The notes beneath the pieces were generated by a model. The model searched no databases. It worked only from the letters and a program-made list of their open reading frames with translations, and was not told where the DNA came from. From Erwinia persicina (GTDB lineage Bacteria > Pseudomonadota > Gammaproteobacteria > Enterobacterales > Enterobacteriaceae), in NCBI RefSeq assembly GCF_014838825.1, contig NZ_JACYMO010000009.1, positions 62,001 through 126,000 of the forward strand: a stretch of DNA of 64,000 bases, in the 5' to 3' direction. This document shows, piece by piece, positions 8,450 to 18,811 of this stretch (position 1 is its first letter; each line of letters opens with the position of its first letter). A program made the translations under genes and the position numbers.

Positions 8450-8636
8450 GGCGTGGGGTCCGGTAGCCGGTGAAGAGCGCGATGGTAACAAGCACGACGA
8501 ACGCTGTCGAGACACCAACGGCACCGTGGCGCAAAGTGAAAAACCGGAAGAGCGTGACGCGGAAGGGGCGTTGAGCGTGGCACAGAAGATTAAGAGTCAC
8601 CGCGCGCGACTGGCGACCAGAAGCGCGCTCAGAGGG

Positions 8637-8702
8637 TTAACGAATTCTTACTGCCACCAGCGTCATGATGACAGCAAACGTAACAAAAATAGCCAGTTCC
8701 AT
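8637..8702 (-). CDS. Putative 21-residue single-pass membrane peptide
   Basis: A short frame reads MELAIFVTFAVIMTLVAVRIR: one transmembrane helix with a basic tail, suggesting the N-terminus outside and the C-terminus in the cytoplasm. It is preceded by an excellent ribosome binding site (GGAGAGGAG) eight or so bases before the ATG, better than for most genes nearby. Many enterobacterial membrane proteins of 20-40 residues share this architecture, but I do not recognise this one. It sits alone between the CPBP-protease gene and the divergent lipoprotein gene. Confidence 0.5.
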   Translation of the reverse strand: MELAIFVTFAVIMTLVAVRIR

Positions 8703-8890
8703 AAGAATCTCCTCTCCGGGGTTTGTCCTGAAATTATAATCTTCCTCTGATTGATTTTTGAGCGATCCGTGCGCTACCAGGGTATGGGCAACCGGCACTG
8801 GCCAGGGATTTTGACTGCGCAAAGACGGAGTAATCTGTTAATCTTTTAGGGTAATTGCCGGATATCTATGCAAAGAGAGGAGAACGAACA

Positions 8891-9187
8891 GTGAAATATT
8901 ATGGGAAACTGGCTTTGATTGCCGCGCTGGTTGCGCTTTCAGGCTGCCAGTCGGGCAGCAACAAAAGTGCTTCCGCTGCGCCGGTCGATCCTGAGATGGA
9001 CAGATGCGGAGCCTCTCAGTATCAGCAATATGTCGGTAAGCCGCTGGCATCGGTGTCGTCTTTACGCTTTGACAATGCCGTCCGCGCCATTCCGTATAAT
9101 TCTGCGGTCACGATGGACTTTAACCTGAATCGTATTAACTTTATGGCCGACCAGCAGGGCAATATCAGCAGTGTCTACTGCGGCTGA
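8891..9187 (+). CDS. Proteinase inhibitor I78 family lipoprotein
   Basis: This is a predicted lipoprotein of 98 residues with a lipobox LSGC near residues 17-20, then a low-complexity linker and an I78-type domain. The domain shows C-G at its start, VGKPL, an AVRAIP segment, TMDFNLNRINFM and a closing YCG, which fits the family in which two cysteines bracket a small inhibitor fold. I78 proteins inhibit serine proteases, so this one could protect the envelope, by family inference. The start is GTG at 8891, chosen because AGAGGAG lies seven bases upstream and it gives a proper signal peptide. Confidence 0.8.
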   Translation: MKYYGKLALIAALVALSGCQSGSNKSASAAPVDPEMDRCGASQYQQYVGKPLASVSSLRFDNAVRAIPYNSAVTMDFNLNRINFMADQQGNISSVYCG

Positions 9188-9239
9188 TGTGGCCTGAACG
9201 CTGATGTCACCCGGGGGCGTCCGCTGTGCCGGTCGTCCC

Positions 9240-9773
9240 TCAGTAATACCACTTCCTTACCCACCACAGACGCAGCCAGATCCCCGGTGCGCTGGTCCAG
9301 CCGCTGGTGGTTGCCACCACCTCTCCTTTTGCAATAATGACCAGGGTCGGCATTGCCGTCACGTCCCACCGCGCGGCCAGCTCCCCACGACTGTCGTTCA
9401 CCACCGGCAGCGTCAGATGATGTCCGTTCAGATAACGTACAATGCTGATGTCATTGCCTGAACGGTTGGCCACTGTCAGTACGCTGGTGCGTTTATCATT
9501 TAACTGCATCAGGACCGGCACCGTGTCTTTACAGGCACCACACCAGCGGTCCCAGAACCAGACCAGCAGAGGTTTTTTGTCACTCAGTTCTGCCAGGGTC
9601 AGGTCCTGACCGTCTATCGTATGCAGGGGTTGGGTCGAAATGTCGGGAGGAAGGTCCGGTGCGCGAAGCACATCGATCAGGCTGATTAACAGGATCATTA
9701 ATAAGGCAGGCAGCAGCAGATAACGGCTTACCTGCTTAAATTGGTGTATCAGTATTTGGTGCCAGTTGCGCAT
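9240..9773 (-). CDS. Thioredoxin-like protein disulfide oxidoreductase (ScsD/TlpA type)
   Basis: This 177-residue protein has a single N-terminal membrane anchor (YLLLPALLMILLISLI, about residues 17-32), which places the thioredoxin fold in the periplasm. The active site is WCGAC near residue 78, and a cis-proline segment (TAMPTLVII) follows later. It resembles ScsD and other membrane-anchored TlpA-like proteins, but the Scs partner genes are absent here. I chose ATG 9773 (MRNWHQ) over 9884 because the longer frame begins with an implausible proline-rich stretch and GGAGACAGG precedes 9773. It probably reduces or oxidises envelope protein thiols. Confidence 0.82.
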   Translation of the reverse strand: MRNWHQILIHQFKQVSRYLLLPALLMILLISLIDVLRAPDLPPDISTQPLHTIDGQDLTLAELSDKKPLLVWFWDRWCGACKDTVPVLMQLNDKRTSVLTVANRSGNDISIVRYLNGHHLTLPVVNDSRGELAARWDVTAMPTLVIIAKGEVVATTSGWTSAPGIWLRLWWVRKWYY

Positions 9774-9884
9774 TACCTGTCTCCGCCTGCGTCCGGCGCA
9801 TATCTTAACGGGGTCAGGGTGAATGGCAATCTTATCGCGTGTAAACATTCGTATAGGAGGAGGGGGAAAGGGCGTGCCTGTCAT

Positions 9885-9991
9885 CTGGCTGCAATCTCAG
9901 CGCGATAAGGTCGGGCGGTAAAACAGTGATTTCCTCGTCACTCTGAAAAATATGCAATGCTCGTCTTTCCCGCCCAGTGCGGGATTTTTTT
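9885..9991 (+). ncRNA. Candidate small RNA ending in an orphan terminator
   Basis: A good plus-strand intrinsic terminator lies at 9968-9991: TCCCGC, 5-base loop, GCGGGA, then seven T. No plus-strand gene ends within 780 bases upstream, because the genes at 9240-9773 and 10015-10275 are both on the minus strand. The stretch before it also holds a small hairpin (AGTGA ... TCACT near 9925-9942). The simplest reading is an intergenic small RNA whose start lies between about 9850 and 9915. I see no convincing promoter, so the 5' end is a guess. Antisense readthrough from 9187 is the alternative. Confidence 0.35.
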
Positions 9992-10014
9992 ATTCTCTTC
10001 GTTCCGTTACCCGG

Positions 10015-10275
10015 CTACCCGGCCGCGCGCGGCGTCGTACTGTCCAGGATCTGGGCCAGCAAATTGCGATACCCTTCCAGCACTGACGCATCGGCCTCCT
10101 GCTCCAGGCGGGCTATCACGTTGGCAATAATCGCTTTATTACTGGGCGATTTTCCGGCCTGCATCAGCTCCATCATAATGGCTTCCAGCAGCTCACTCTC
10201 TTTCGGGGCATGAAAAGAGGGGCTGTTAAAATAGTCGGTGATGGCGCGCCCCGCGCCGGGTAGTGGCTGACTCAT
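10015..10275 (-). CDS. YmgB/AriR-like biofilm and stress connector protein
   Basis: This small soluble protein has 86 residues and the pattern of the YcgZ/YmgA/AriR family: an AITDYF segment, a helix with an acidic-hydrophobic mix (ELLEAIMMELMQAG), then S-N-K-A-I-I and a closing amphipathic helix. Family members in E. coli act as small regulators in biofilm formation, acid resistance and the Rcs pathway. The ATG at 10275 has GGAGG eleven bases upstream, while earlier in-frame starts lack this. A strong hairpin (10377-10403) lies about 100 bases before it. Identity with a particular paralogue cannot be claimed. Confidence 0.65.
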   Translation of the reverse strand: MSQPLPGAGRAITDYFNSPSFHAPKESELLEAIMMELMQAGKSPSNKAIIANVIARLEQEADASVLEGYRNLLAQILDSTTPRAAG

Positions 10276-10376
10276 GGCAAACCTCCACATACGCGCCCTC
10301 AGTGGCCGCCCGGGACACTGAGAGATCGGGTTAATTACGCTCACGACACAGAAAAAGCTACCAGAACGGCAGCCTG

Positions 10377-10403
10377 CCGCCTGTTTAAATGATAAACAGG
10401 CGG
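10377..10403. other. Perfect 11-bp hairpin between marC and the ymgB-like gene
   Basis: CCGCCTGTTTA (10377-10387) pairs with TAAACAGGCGG (10393-10403) around a 5-base loop. On the minus strand it lies after marC and upstream of the ymgB-like gene. A T run appears only about 19 bases further on, so it could be a weak marC terminator, an operator or a leader structure. Confidence 0.5.
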
Positions 10404-10476
10404 GGATGACTATTACTCTAGATGGCGGAGAGGGGAATGCCAGTAACAAACAGAAATATTTTCATTTCTGCCAGCG

Positions 10477-11154
10477 CTAAGCGGGCAGCGCATGATAGGT
10501 GGAGATCACTTCGAGAATACCGTTAATCATAAACTGCACGCCCATACAGACCAGCAGGAAGCCCATCAGGCGGGAAATCGCCTCAATGCCGCCCTTGCCA
10601 ACCAGCCGCATGATGGTGCCGGAACTGCGCAGGGAGCCCCAGAGGATCACGCCAATGGCGGCAAAGGTCAGCGGTGGAGCCAGCATGATCACCCAGGGCT
10701 CGAACGGCGTGCCGCTATGAATAGTTGAGGCGGTACTGATAATCATGGCGATCGTCCCGGGCCCTGCGGTGCTCGGCATGGCCAGCGGCACGAAGGCAAT
10801 GTTCACCGCTTTACGCTCGCTCATCTCATCCATTTTATGGTCGGCTTCCACCGATTGCCCTGCCTGCTGCTGGGGGAACAGCATACGAAAACCGATAAAG
10901 GCAACGATCAGCCCCCCGGCGATACGCAGGCCCGGAATAGAGATTCCAAAGGTGTCCATCACCACATTGCCAGCATAATAGGCAACGGCCATGATGATAA
11001 AGACATAGATAGAGGCCTGGAGTGACTGCCTGTTTCGTTCTTCATAATTCATGTCACCCGCCAGCCCCAGGAACAGCGCTACGGTGGTTAACGGGTTCGC
11101 CAGCGGCAACAGCACCACCAGGCCAAGGCTAATGGCTTTCATCAGTTCTAACAT
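10477..11154 (-). CDS. marC: MarC family inner-membrane protein
   Basis: This polytopic membrane protein has 225 residues and matches recalled E. coli MarC closely: [64 protein letters not shown] and [25 protein letters not shown]. About six transmembrane segments are visible. MarC was once named for multiple antibiotic resistance but its transport substrate is unknown. The ATG at 11154 gives the MLELMKAI start that aligns with the family, while the upstream extension does not. The marRAB genes are not adjacent. Confidence 0.93.
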   Translation of the reverse strand: MLELMKAISLGLVVLLPLANPLTTVALFLGLAGDMNYEERNRQSLQASIYVFIIMAVAYYAGNVVMDTFGISIPGLRIAGGLIVAFIGFRMLFPQQQAGQSVEADHKMDEMSERKAVNIAFVPLAMPSTAGPGTIAMIISTASTIHSGTPFEPWVIMLAPPLTFAAIGVILWGSLRSSGTIMRLVGKGGIEAISRLMGFLLVCMGVQFMINGILEVISTYHALPA

Positions 11155-11588
11155 CGCTGGTGTCCTTATGCGATAAACAGGGGAGTTAGCATAATGCCTT
11201 ATCCCCACAGGGATGCGAAGTGTAACTGCAGTTTAAACATTGGATTAGGCCTTTAGTGGTGCTTATGGCGGAGAGAACGAATAAACAGAAGAGGCGTAAG
11301 GGATAAGGTAAACAAAAAGTTAAATGTATTTATTGTTTTAAATCAGTGGCTTGATTGTTTTATCTGTTTTTTTCTTCTGAGAGGACTTGTACTGAACCCG
11401 GCGTTATGAGTAAATGCACTCGTTGGTTTTGATACAGACCCACGTATGCGAGCAATTTTAGTAAAGCAGTCTTCAGTTCAAGCGTTATTTCAAGCTTCTT
11501 CCTGACTTCCTTCTGAGTGCCTCATAGTAATCCCTGTTGACGAACCCTGTGCCCACTGTGGCTTACTACAATTTTGAAGGAAAGACCC
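11155..11588. other. Divergent marC/csp control region with long csp leader
   Basis: This 434-base gap carries the marC promoter on one side and the cold-shock gene promoter and roughly 160-base leader on the other. No other open frame or repeat stands out. The stretch from 11320 to 11385 is AT-rich, with several T runs. Confidence 0.6.
11387..11588 (+). promoter_or_regulatory. Promoter and long cold-shock 5' leader
   Basis: A promoter TTGTAC (11387-11392), 18-bp spacer, TAAATG (11411-11416) would start transcription near 11424. The leader then begins with TTGATACAGACC, close to the cold-box region of the E. coli cspA leader (TTGACGTACAGACC as I recall it), and has a shared AAAGCAG motif. 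The distance to the ATG is about 160 bases, matching known cspA leaders. Cold-dependent refolding of this leader is inferred from the family. Confidence 0.6.
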
Positions 11589-11795
11589 ATGTCAATGACT
11601 GGTTTAGTAAAATGGTTCAACGCTGAGAAAGGTTTCGGCTTTATTTCCCCAACTGACGGCAGCAAAGATGTATTCGTACACTTCTCTGCAATCCAGAACG
11701 GCGGCTTCAAGACGCTGGAAGAAGGTCAGAAAGTTTCTTTCACTATCGAAAATGGCCAGAAAGGCCCAGCAGCTGCTAACGTAACTGCTATCTAA
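11589..11795 (+). CDS. CspA-type cold shock protein
   Basis: This single-domain nucleic-acid chaperone has 68 residues. It carries RNP1 (KGFGFI) and RNP2 (VFVHF) and ends in [10 protein letters not shown]. It is closest to the CspA/CspG branch, with [13 protein letters not shown] and [10 protein letters not shown]. It would melt RNA secondary structure after a temperature drop. I chose ATG 11589 rather than 11574 because GAAGGAAAG lies at a normal distance and the protein then starts [11 protein letters not shown] clean terminator follows at 11842. The exact paralogue (cspA, cspB, cspG) is uncertain. Confidence 0.9.
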   Translation: MSMTGLVKWFNAEKGFGFISPTDGSKDVFVHFSAIQNGGFKTLEEGQKVSFTIENGQKGPAAANVTAI

Positions 11796-11841
11796 GTTTG
11801 TTTTCCGCTCCGGCGGTAATAAACTCAGAGTCGATGTGAAT

Positions 11842-11869
11842 AAAAACCCGCCCATGTGGCGGGTTTTTT
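11842..11869 (+). terminator. Intrinsic terminator of the csp gene
   Basis: ACCCGCC (11846-11852) pairs with GGCGGGT (11858-11864) across a 5-base loop and is followed by a T run, about 47 bases after the csp stop. Confidence 0.85.
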
Positions 11870-12012
11870 GCGTTTCATCCCCGGTTACCAGGCGGAAGAT
11901 TCGTTTGCTAACAACTTTCTGCCTTTCGCGGGGGCAGAAGCCACTGACGGCCGGGCGACGTATTGTTACACTGTATGCTCCGCCCCTCGCGACAGGTTGT
12001 ACGCACAGCACG

Positions 12013-13224
12013 ATGGAATCCTGGAAGGTTAACCTCATCTCCGTCTGGTTCGGTTGTTTATTTACCGGGCTGGCCATCAGCCAGATTATCCCTTTTCTCC
12101 CCCTGTATGTTGAACAACTGGGCGTCACCGACCCCGGCGCGCTGACCCTGTGGTCGGGTCTGATTTTCAGTATTACTTTCCTGGTTTCGGCGATTGTCTC
12201 GCCGATGTGGGGCAGCCTTGCCGATCGTAAAGGGCGTAAGCTGATGCTGCTGCGTGCCTCCCTCGGGATGGGCGTGGTGATCCTGCTCCAGGCCTTTGTC
12301 ACTAACGTCTGGCAGCTTCTGGCATTGCGTGCGCTGATGGGGCTGACCTCGGGCTATATCCCCAACGCCATGGCCCTGGTGGCGGCTCAGGTTCCGCGTG
12401 AACGCAGCGGCTGGGCGCTGAGTATGGTCAGCACCGCGCAGATCTGTGGGGTGATTATGGGGCCGTTGATGGGCGGGCTGCTGGCGGACTGGCTTGGACT
12501 GCAGGCGGTATTTATTATCACCTCGTGCCTGCTGCTGATAAGCTTTTTGATCACTCTGTTCCTGATCAAAGAGGGCGGCCCGCCGAGAGTGAAAAAAGAG
12601 GACAAACTGAGTGGCAGTATGGTTTTTCACACGCTCAGTCGCCCGGGACTGGTGATCAGCCTGTTTGTCACCACACTGGTTATCCAGCTCTGCAACGGCT
12701 CAGTCAGCCCGATTTTGACGCTGTTTGTGCGTGAGCTTGAGCCGGACGTGCAAAATATCGCTTTTATCAGCGGTATGGTGGCCGCCATCCCCGGCGTGTC
12801 GGCGCTGCTCTCCGCGCCCACGCTCGGCAAACTTGGTGACCGGATTGGTGCGGAACGTATTCTGTTCGCCGCGCTGATTTTCTCCGTGGTGCTGTTTGTC
12901 GGCATGTCCTGGGCAGACAGCGCGGTGGAATTGGGGATTTTTCGTTTTCTGCTGGGATTTGCTGATGGGGCGATGATGCCGGCGGTGCAGACGCTGCTGC
13001 TGCGCTATTCCAGTGACCAGGTTACCGGGCGTATATTTGGCTATAACCAGTCATTTATGTACCTGGGGAACGTTGTCGGACCGCTGATGGGCTCGGCGAT
13101 TTCTGCCGTAGCAGGCTTCCGCTGGGTATTTGCCGCGACGGCGGTAGTGATCATGGTGAACAGCGTACAGCTGATTTGGGTTTATCGGCGATCCCGGCGC
13201 AGCGCTATGCTGCGCCGGGGCTGA
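12013..13224 (+). CDS. mdtG: MdtG-like major facilitator efflux transporter
   Basis: This 403-residue inner-membrane transporter of the MFS has twelve hydrophobic segments. Motifs recalled from E. coli MdtG are present: PFLPLYVEQLGVT, the loop 2-3 motif GSLADRKGRKLML, RSGWALSMVSTAQ, SLFVTTLVIQ, FISGMVAAIPGVSALLSAP and GRIFGYNQSF. MdtG exports fosfomycin and other drugs in E. coli. The ATG at 12013 (MESWKVNL) fits the family start; the in-frame sequence upstream contains the csp terminator and is not coding. The gene ends three bases before the convergent lacZ stop. Confidence 0.85.
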   Translation: MESWKVNLISVWFGCLFTGLAISQIIPFLPLYVEQLGVTDPGALTLWSGLIFSITFLVSAIVSPMWGSLADRKGRKLMLLRASLGMGVVILLQAFVTNVWQLLALRALMGLTSGYIPNAMALVAAQVPRERSGWALSMVSTAQICGVIMGPLMGGLLADWLGLQAVFIITSCLLLISFLITLFLIKEGGPPRVKKEDKLSGSMVFHTLSRPGLVISLFVTTLVIQLCNGSVSPILTLFVRELEPDVQNIAFISGMVAAIPGVSALLSAPTLGKLGDRIGAERILFAALIFSVVLFVGMSWADSAVELGIFRFLLGFADGAMMPAVQTLLLRYSSDQVTGRIFGYNQSFMYLGNVVGPLMGSAISAVAGFRWVFAATAVVIMVNSVQLIWVYRRSRRSAMLRRG

Positions 13225-13227
13225 TGA

Positions 13228-16345
<3,118 letters not shown>

Positions 16346-16599
16346 GATACTGAAGCGAAATGAAGTAAAGAAAAAAGAGTGGGGGATGCGATGCCTGTCG
16401 CAAGATTTACGGCTGAGAAGAGAGGGCCGGATCCGCGCCAGGTGCAGGGTTAACGCGGGAAAATGACAGGAAAATGTTAATCAGCGTTACCTGCGGTAAA
16501 CAGGGGCGGGAACCGGAGGATTCTGCATTGTGGAACACCCGTTCGCCGCATACTATCAGCGCCGGTTTGTCATTCACAGCAGTTCAGGGGGGCAGTAGC

Positions 16600-16749
16600 A
16601 TGGTTCGGATGGTAAAAGTGGCAATGACGATAGCGCTGGTTGCCGTATTAAGCGGCTGTTTGTTCCCACCGCCGGGCGGTGGTGGCTGGGGCGGGGGACA
16701 TGGCGGAGGCGGTGGTCCGCGTGGAGGGTTCACGGAAGCGGGGCGCTAA
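16600..16749 (+). CDS. Small glycine-rich lipoprotein
   Basis: A 49-residue predicted lipoprotein: basic N-terminus, hydrophobic core, lipobox LSGC at residues 17-20, then PPP and a glycine-, histidine- and tryptophan-bearing low-complexity tail. An AGGGGGG ribosome binding site precedes ATG 16600. The residue after the lipid cysteine is L, which favours the outer membrane. I know no function. Similar tiny glycine-rich lipoproteins occur in other enterobacteria. Confidence 0.6.
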   Translation: MVRMVKVAMTIALVAVLSGCLFPPPGGGGWGGGHGGGGGPRGGFTEAGR

Positions 16750-16820
16750 GACTTCAATCGGGGGCGGATCGCTGCCCCGGATGGCAACAATCCCGTCCTG
16801 ACTGACCGGGGTGCTGCCAG

Positions 16821-16832
16821 CGAAACGTTTCG
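16821..16832. promoter_or_regulatory. Perfect LacI-family-like palindrome CGAAACGTTTCG
   Basis: A 12-bp perfect palindrome with the AAACGTTT core common to LacI/GalR-family operators (Cra, PurR and relatives) lies between the small lipoprotein gene and iraP, 122 bases before iraP. Binding by a specific regulator is a guess. Confidence 0.35.
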
Positions 16833-16954
16833 AAAAATAAAACGCTTTTATTGCTCTGTTTTGGGGCATAAGTCGCGAAAATATATAGCAAATATGAGTT
16901 TTATTTTTTTGATGCGAATGATACCGTCTTGCTTTAACTTGCTGAGACATTCGC

Positions 16955-17218
16955 ATGAAAAACCTCATCGCTGAATTACTGATCAGGCTGGCGGAAAAAG
17001 AAGAAGAGTCGAAAGAGCTGGTGGCGCAGGTAGAAGCTCTGGAGATTGTCGTTACCGCCCTGCTGAGAAAACTGGACAGAGACCAGTTGCAGGCCATGAA
17101 CACCAGCATTTCTGATGCAATGAGAACGGCCTCAACCTCGATGGCACCGGACCTGACAAAAGATGCGCCTCTGCTGGAAAGCTACATCCAGCGCCTGTTA
17201 AACCATCCCCGCCAGTAA
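16955..17218 (+). CDS. iraP: Anti-adapter protein IraP
   Basis: This 87-residue, mostly coiled-coil protein matches recalled E. coli IraP: MKNLIAELL, AEKEEESKEL, QVEALEIVVTALLRKL at the N-terminus and a final LLNHPRQ. IraP binds the adapter RssB and so blocks ClpXP degradation of RpoS during phosphate starvation and stringent response. The neighbour psiF is also downstream of iraP in E. coli. The middle (residues 45-70) is divergent. The start codon follows a weak ribosome binding site, but the N-terminus is fixed by family similarity. Confidence 0.92.
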   Translation: MKNLIAELLIRLAEKEEESKELVAQVEALEIVVTALLRKLDRDQLQAMNTSISDAMRTASTSMAPDLTKDAPLLESYIQRLLNHPRQ

Positions 17219-17377
17219 TTCCCTTTCTGTATTAATCCCACCATCTGCTCACATGTATGTGGCGGCGGTCTGTTTTAATGTTACCCCGGTTAAAGTTTCC
17301 CACTCTCTGACTCGCTGAAAAAAAAAGTCGTGCCACACTCAAAGGTGTGCTGATAACAATAACGGGATGGGTTCAGA

Positions 17378-17683
17378 ATGAAAATGCAATTACTGATAGC
17401 GACTGCTCTGCTGACGCTGACGGCGGCCGGGTATGCCGGTGCCGCTGAGAAAACGGCACAGCAGCAGAAAATGACGGTTTGTAATCAGCAGGCGGGTGAA
17501 AAAATGCTGAAAGGAGACGAACGAAAAACCTTTATGAGCCACTGCCTGAGTAAAGACAATAAAATGGACGGGATGACCCCTCAACAGCAGAAGATGAAAA
17601 CCTGTAATGCGCAGGCGGGTGAAAAAATGCTGAAGGGCGATGAGCGTAAAACCTTTATGAGCACCTGCCTGAAAAAAGGCTGA
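17378..17683 (+). CDS. psiF: PsiF family phosphate-starvation-inducible protein
   Basis: A 101-residue exported protein with a signal peptide ending near GYAGA and two tandem PsiF repeats. Each repeat reads QQQKM-x(2)-CN-QAGEKMLKGDERKTFMS-x-CL, so each carries two cysteines. The repeats are nearly identical to each other here, more so than in E. coli PsiF. In E. coli the gene is induced by phosphate limitation, but its molecular function is unknown. I could not find a clear PHO box in the 160 bases upstream. Confidence 0.92.
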   Translation: MKMQLLIATALLTLTAAGYAGAAEKTAQQQKMTVCNQQAGEKMLKGDERKTFMSHCLSKDNKMDGMTPQQQKMKTCNAQAGEKMLKGDERKTFMSTCLKKG

Positions 17684-17861
17684 ATAACCGTGTCCCTGAC
17701 GGCTGCCGTATTCTCCTTTCTTTTTCCCGCACGACCTTTGGCACTGATTGTTAAATTCAGTGCCAGCCTCTCTTTAAAATGACCGCTTTTATCCCGACGC
17801 GGTGACTGCTCTGTCCGACCACTGTTGCCCTTTATTCACTAACAACTACAGGATGTGTTGT

Positions 17862-18773
17862 ATGGTGGCTATTATCATTATCGCTATCTTTATTATCAGT
17901 GTGATCTATGCGCATTCGCGCGGCAGGGTAAAACTCAAGTTTTCGCGGCAGTTATTTGATCACTCTACTTTTATGGCCCCCATCAATATGTTTATGACCG
18001 GGCTTTCTGCGTTGCCTGATAAACAGCCCTATTTTGATCATGACCTTTTTCCTGAATTAAACAGCCTGACTGATAACTGGCAGGCAATCCGGGAAGAGGC
18101 CGTACGGTTGCAGGATCATATTAAAGCGGCACAGACCCATAACGATGCCGGGTTTAATACGTTTTTCAAACGAGGGTGGAAACGCTTTTATCTGAAATGG
18201 TACGACGATGTTCATCCTTCTGCCCGCGAGCTTTGTCCGGTCACCTGTGCGCTGCTGAGTGACATCGGCTGCGTCAAAGCGGCCATGTTTGCCGAGCTTC
18301 CCGCCGGCAGCCATCTCGGCAAGCACCGCGACCCCTACGCCGGATCGGTTCGCTATCATCTGGGTCTGCTGACGCCGGAAGATGATCGCTGTTTTATTGA
18401 CGTGGATGGTATCAGACACAGCTGGCGGGATGGCAAAGCAGTGATTTTCGATGAAACCTACGTGCATATGGCGCAAAACGGCAGTGAAAAAACACGAATC
18501 ATTCTGTTCTGCGACGTCGAACGCCCCATGAAATGGCCATGGGCACAGCGTGTCAACCGCTGGGTGGGGGAAACGCTGATGTCAGCCGCCAGTTCACCGA
18601 ATGACGAGGGGGACCGGGTCGGCGCAATTAATCGTATTTTTAAGTACGTAAACCGTATACGGGACGCCGGGCAAAACCTGAAAAAACGCAACCGCACACT
18701 TTACTATGCGGTAAAGCACTCGCTGATTGTGCTGATCTTCCTGCTGATTATTCTTCCCAGCGCTCTGACTTAG
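17862..18773 (+). CDS. lpxO: LpxO-type lipid A hydroxylase (aspartyl/asparaginyl beta-hydroxylase family)
   Basis: This 303-residue Fe(II)/2-oxoglutarate dioxygenase is anchored by an N-terminal helix (IIIIAIFIISVIYA) and a C-terminal one (IVLIFLLIILP), as in LpxO. The metal site HRD is in GSHLGKHRDPYAG near residue 150, the second histidine in YVHMAQNGS, and the 2-oxoglutarate arginine follows in TRIILF. LpxO adds a 2-hydroxyl to a lipid A acyl chain. I chose ATG 17862 because AGGA lies at the right distance. In E. coli this slot between psiF and proC holds the diguanylate cyclase gene dgcC. Confidence 0.82.
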   Translation: MVAIIIIAIFIISVIYAHSRGRVKLKFSRQLFDHSTFMAPINMFMTGLSALPDKQPYFDHDLFPELNSLTDNWQAIREEAVRLQDHIKAAQTHNDAGFNTFFKRGWKRFYLKWYDDVHPSARELCPVTCALLSDIGCVKAAMFAELPAGSHLGKHRDPYAGSVRYHLGLLTPEDDRCFIDVDGIRHSWRDGKAVIFDETYVHMAQNGSEKTRIILFCDVERPMKWPWAQRVNRWVGETLMSAASSPNDEGDRVGAINRIFKYVNRIRDAGQNLKKRNRTLYYAVKHSLIVLIFLLIILPSALT

Positions 18774-18781
18774 GGCAGGGT

Positions 18782-18804
18782 GGTGCCGCCTGAGATGCGG
18801 CACC
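18782..18804. terminator. Bidirectional hairpin between lpxO and proC
   Basis: GGTGCCGC (18782-18789) pairs with GCGGCACC (18797-18804) over a 7-base loop, between two convergent stops. No T run is present. Confidence 0.6.
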
Positions 18805-18811
18805 GCGAGAG

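Noticed and set aside
9901-9991. The minus strand near 9971 reads GAAAGACGAGCATT, like the start of MicA RNA
   Set aside because: Only the first dozen bases resemble it, the rest does not, and the usual luxS/gshA neighbours are absent.
17219-17377. A possible PHO box before psiF
   Set aside because: CTGTTTTAATGTTAC has only scattered matches to the PhoB consensus, so it was not listed.
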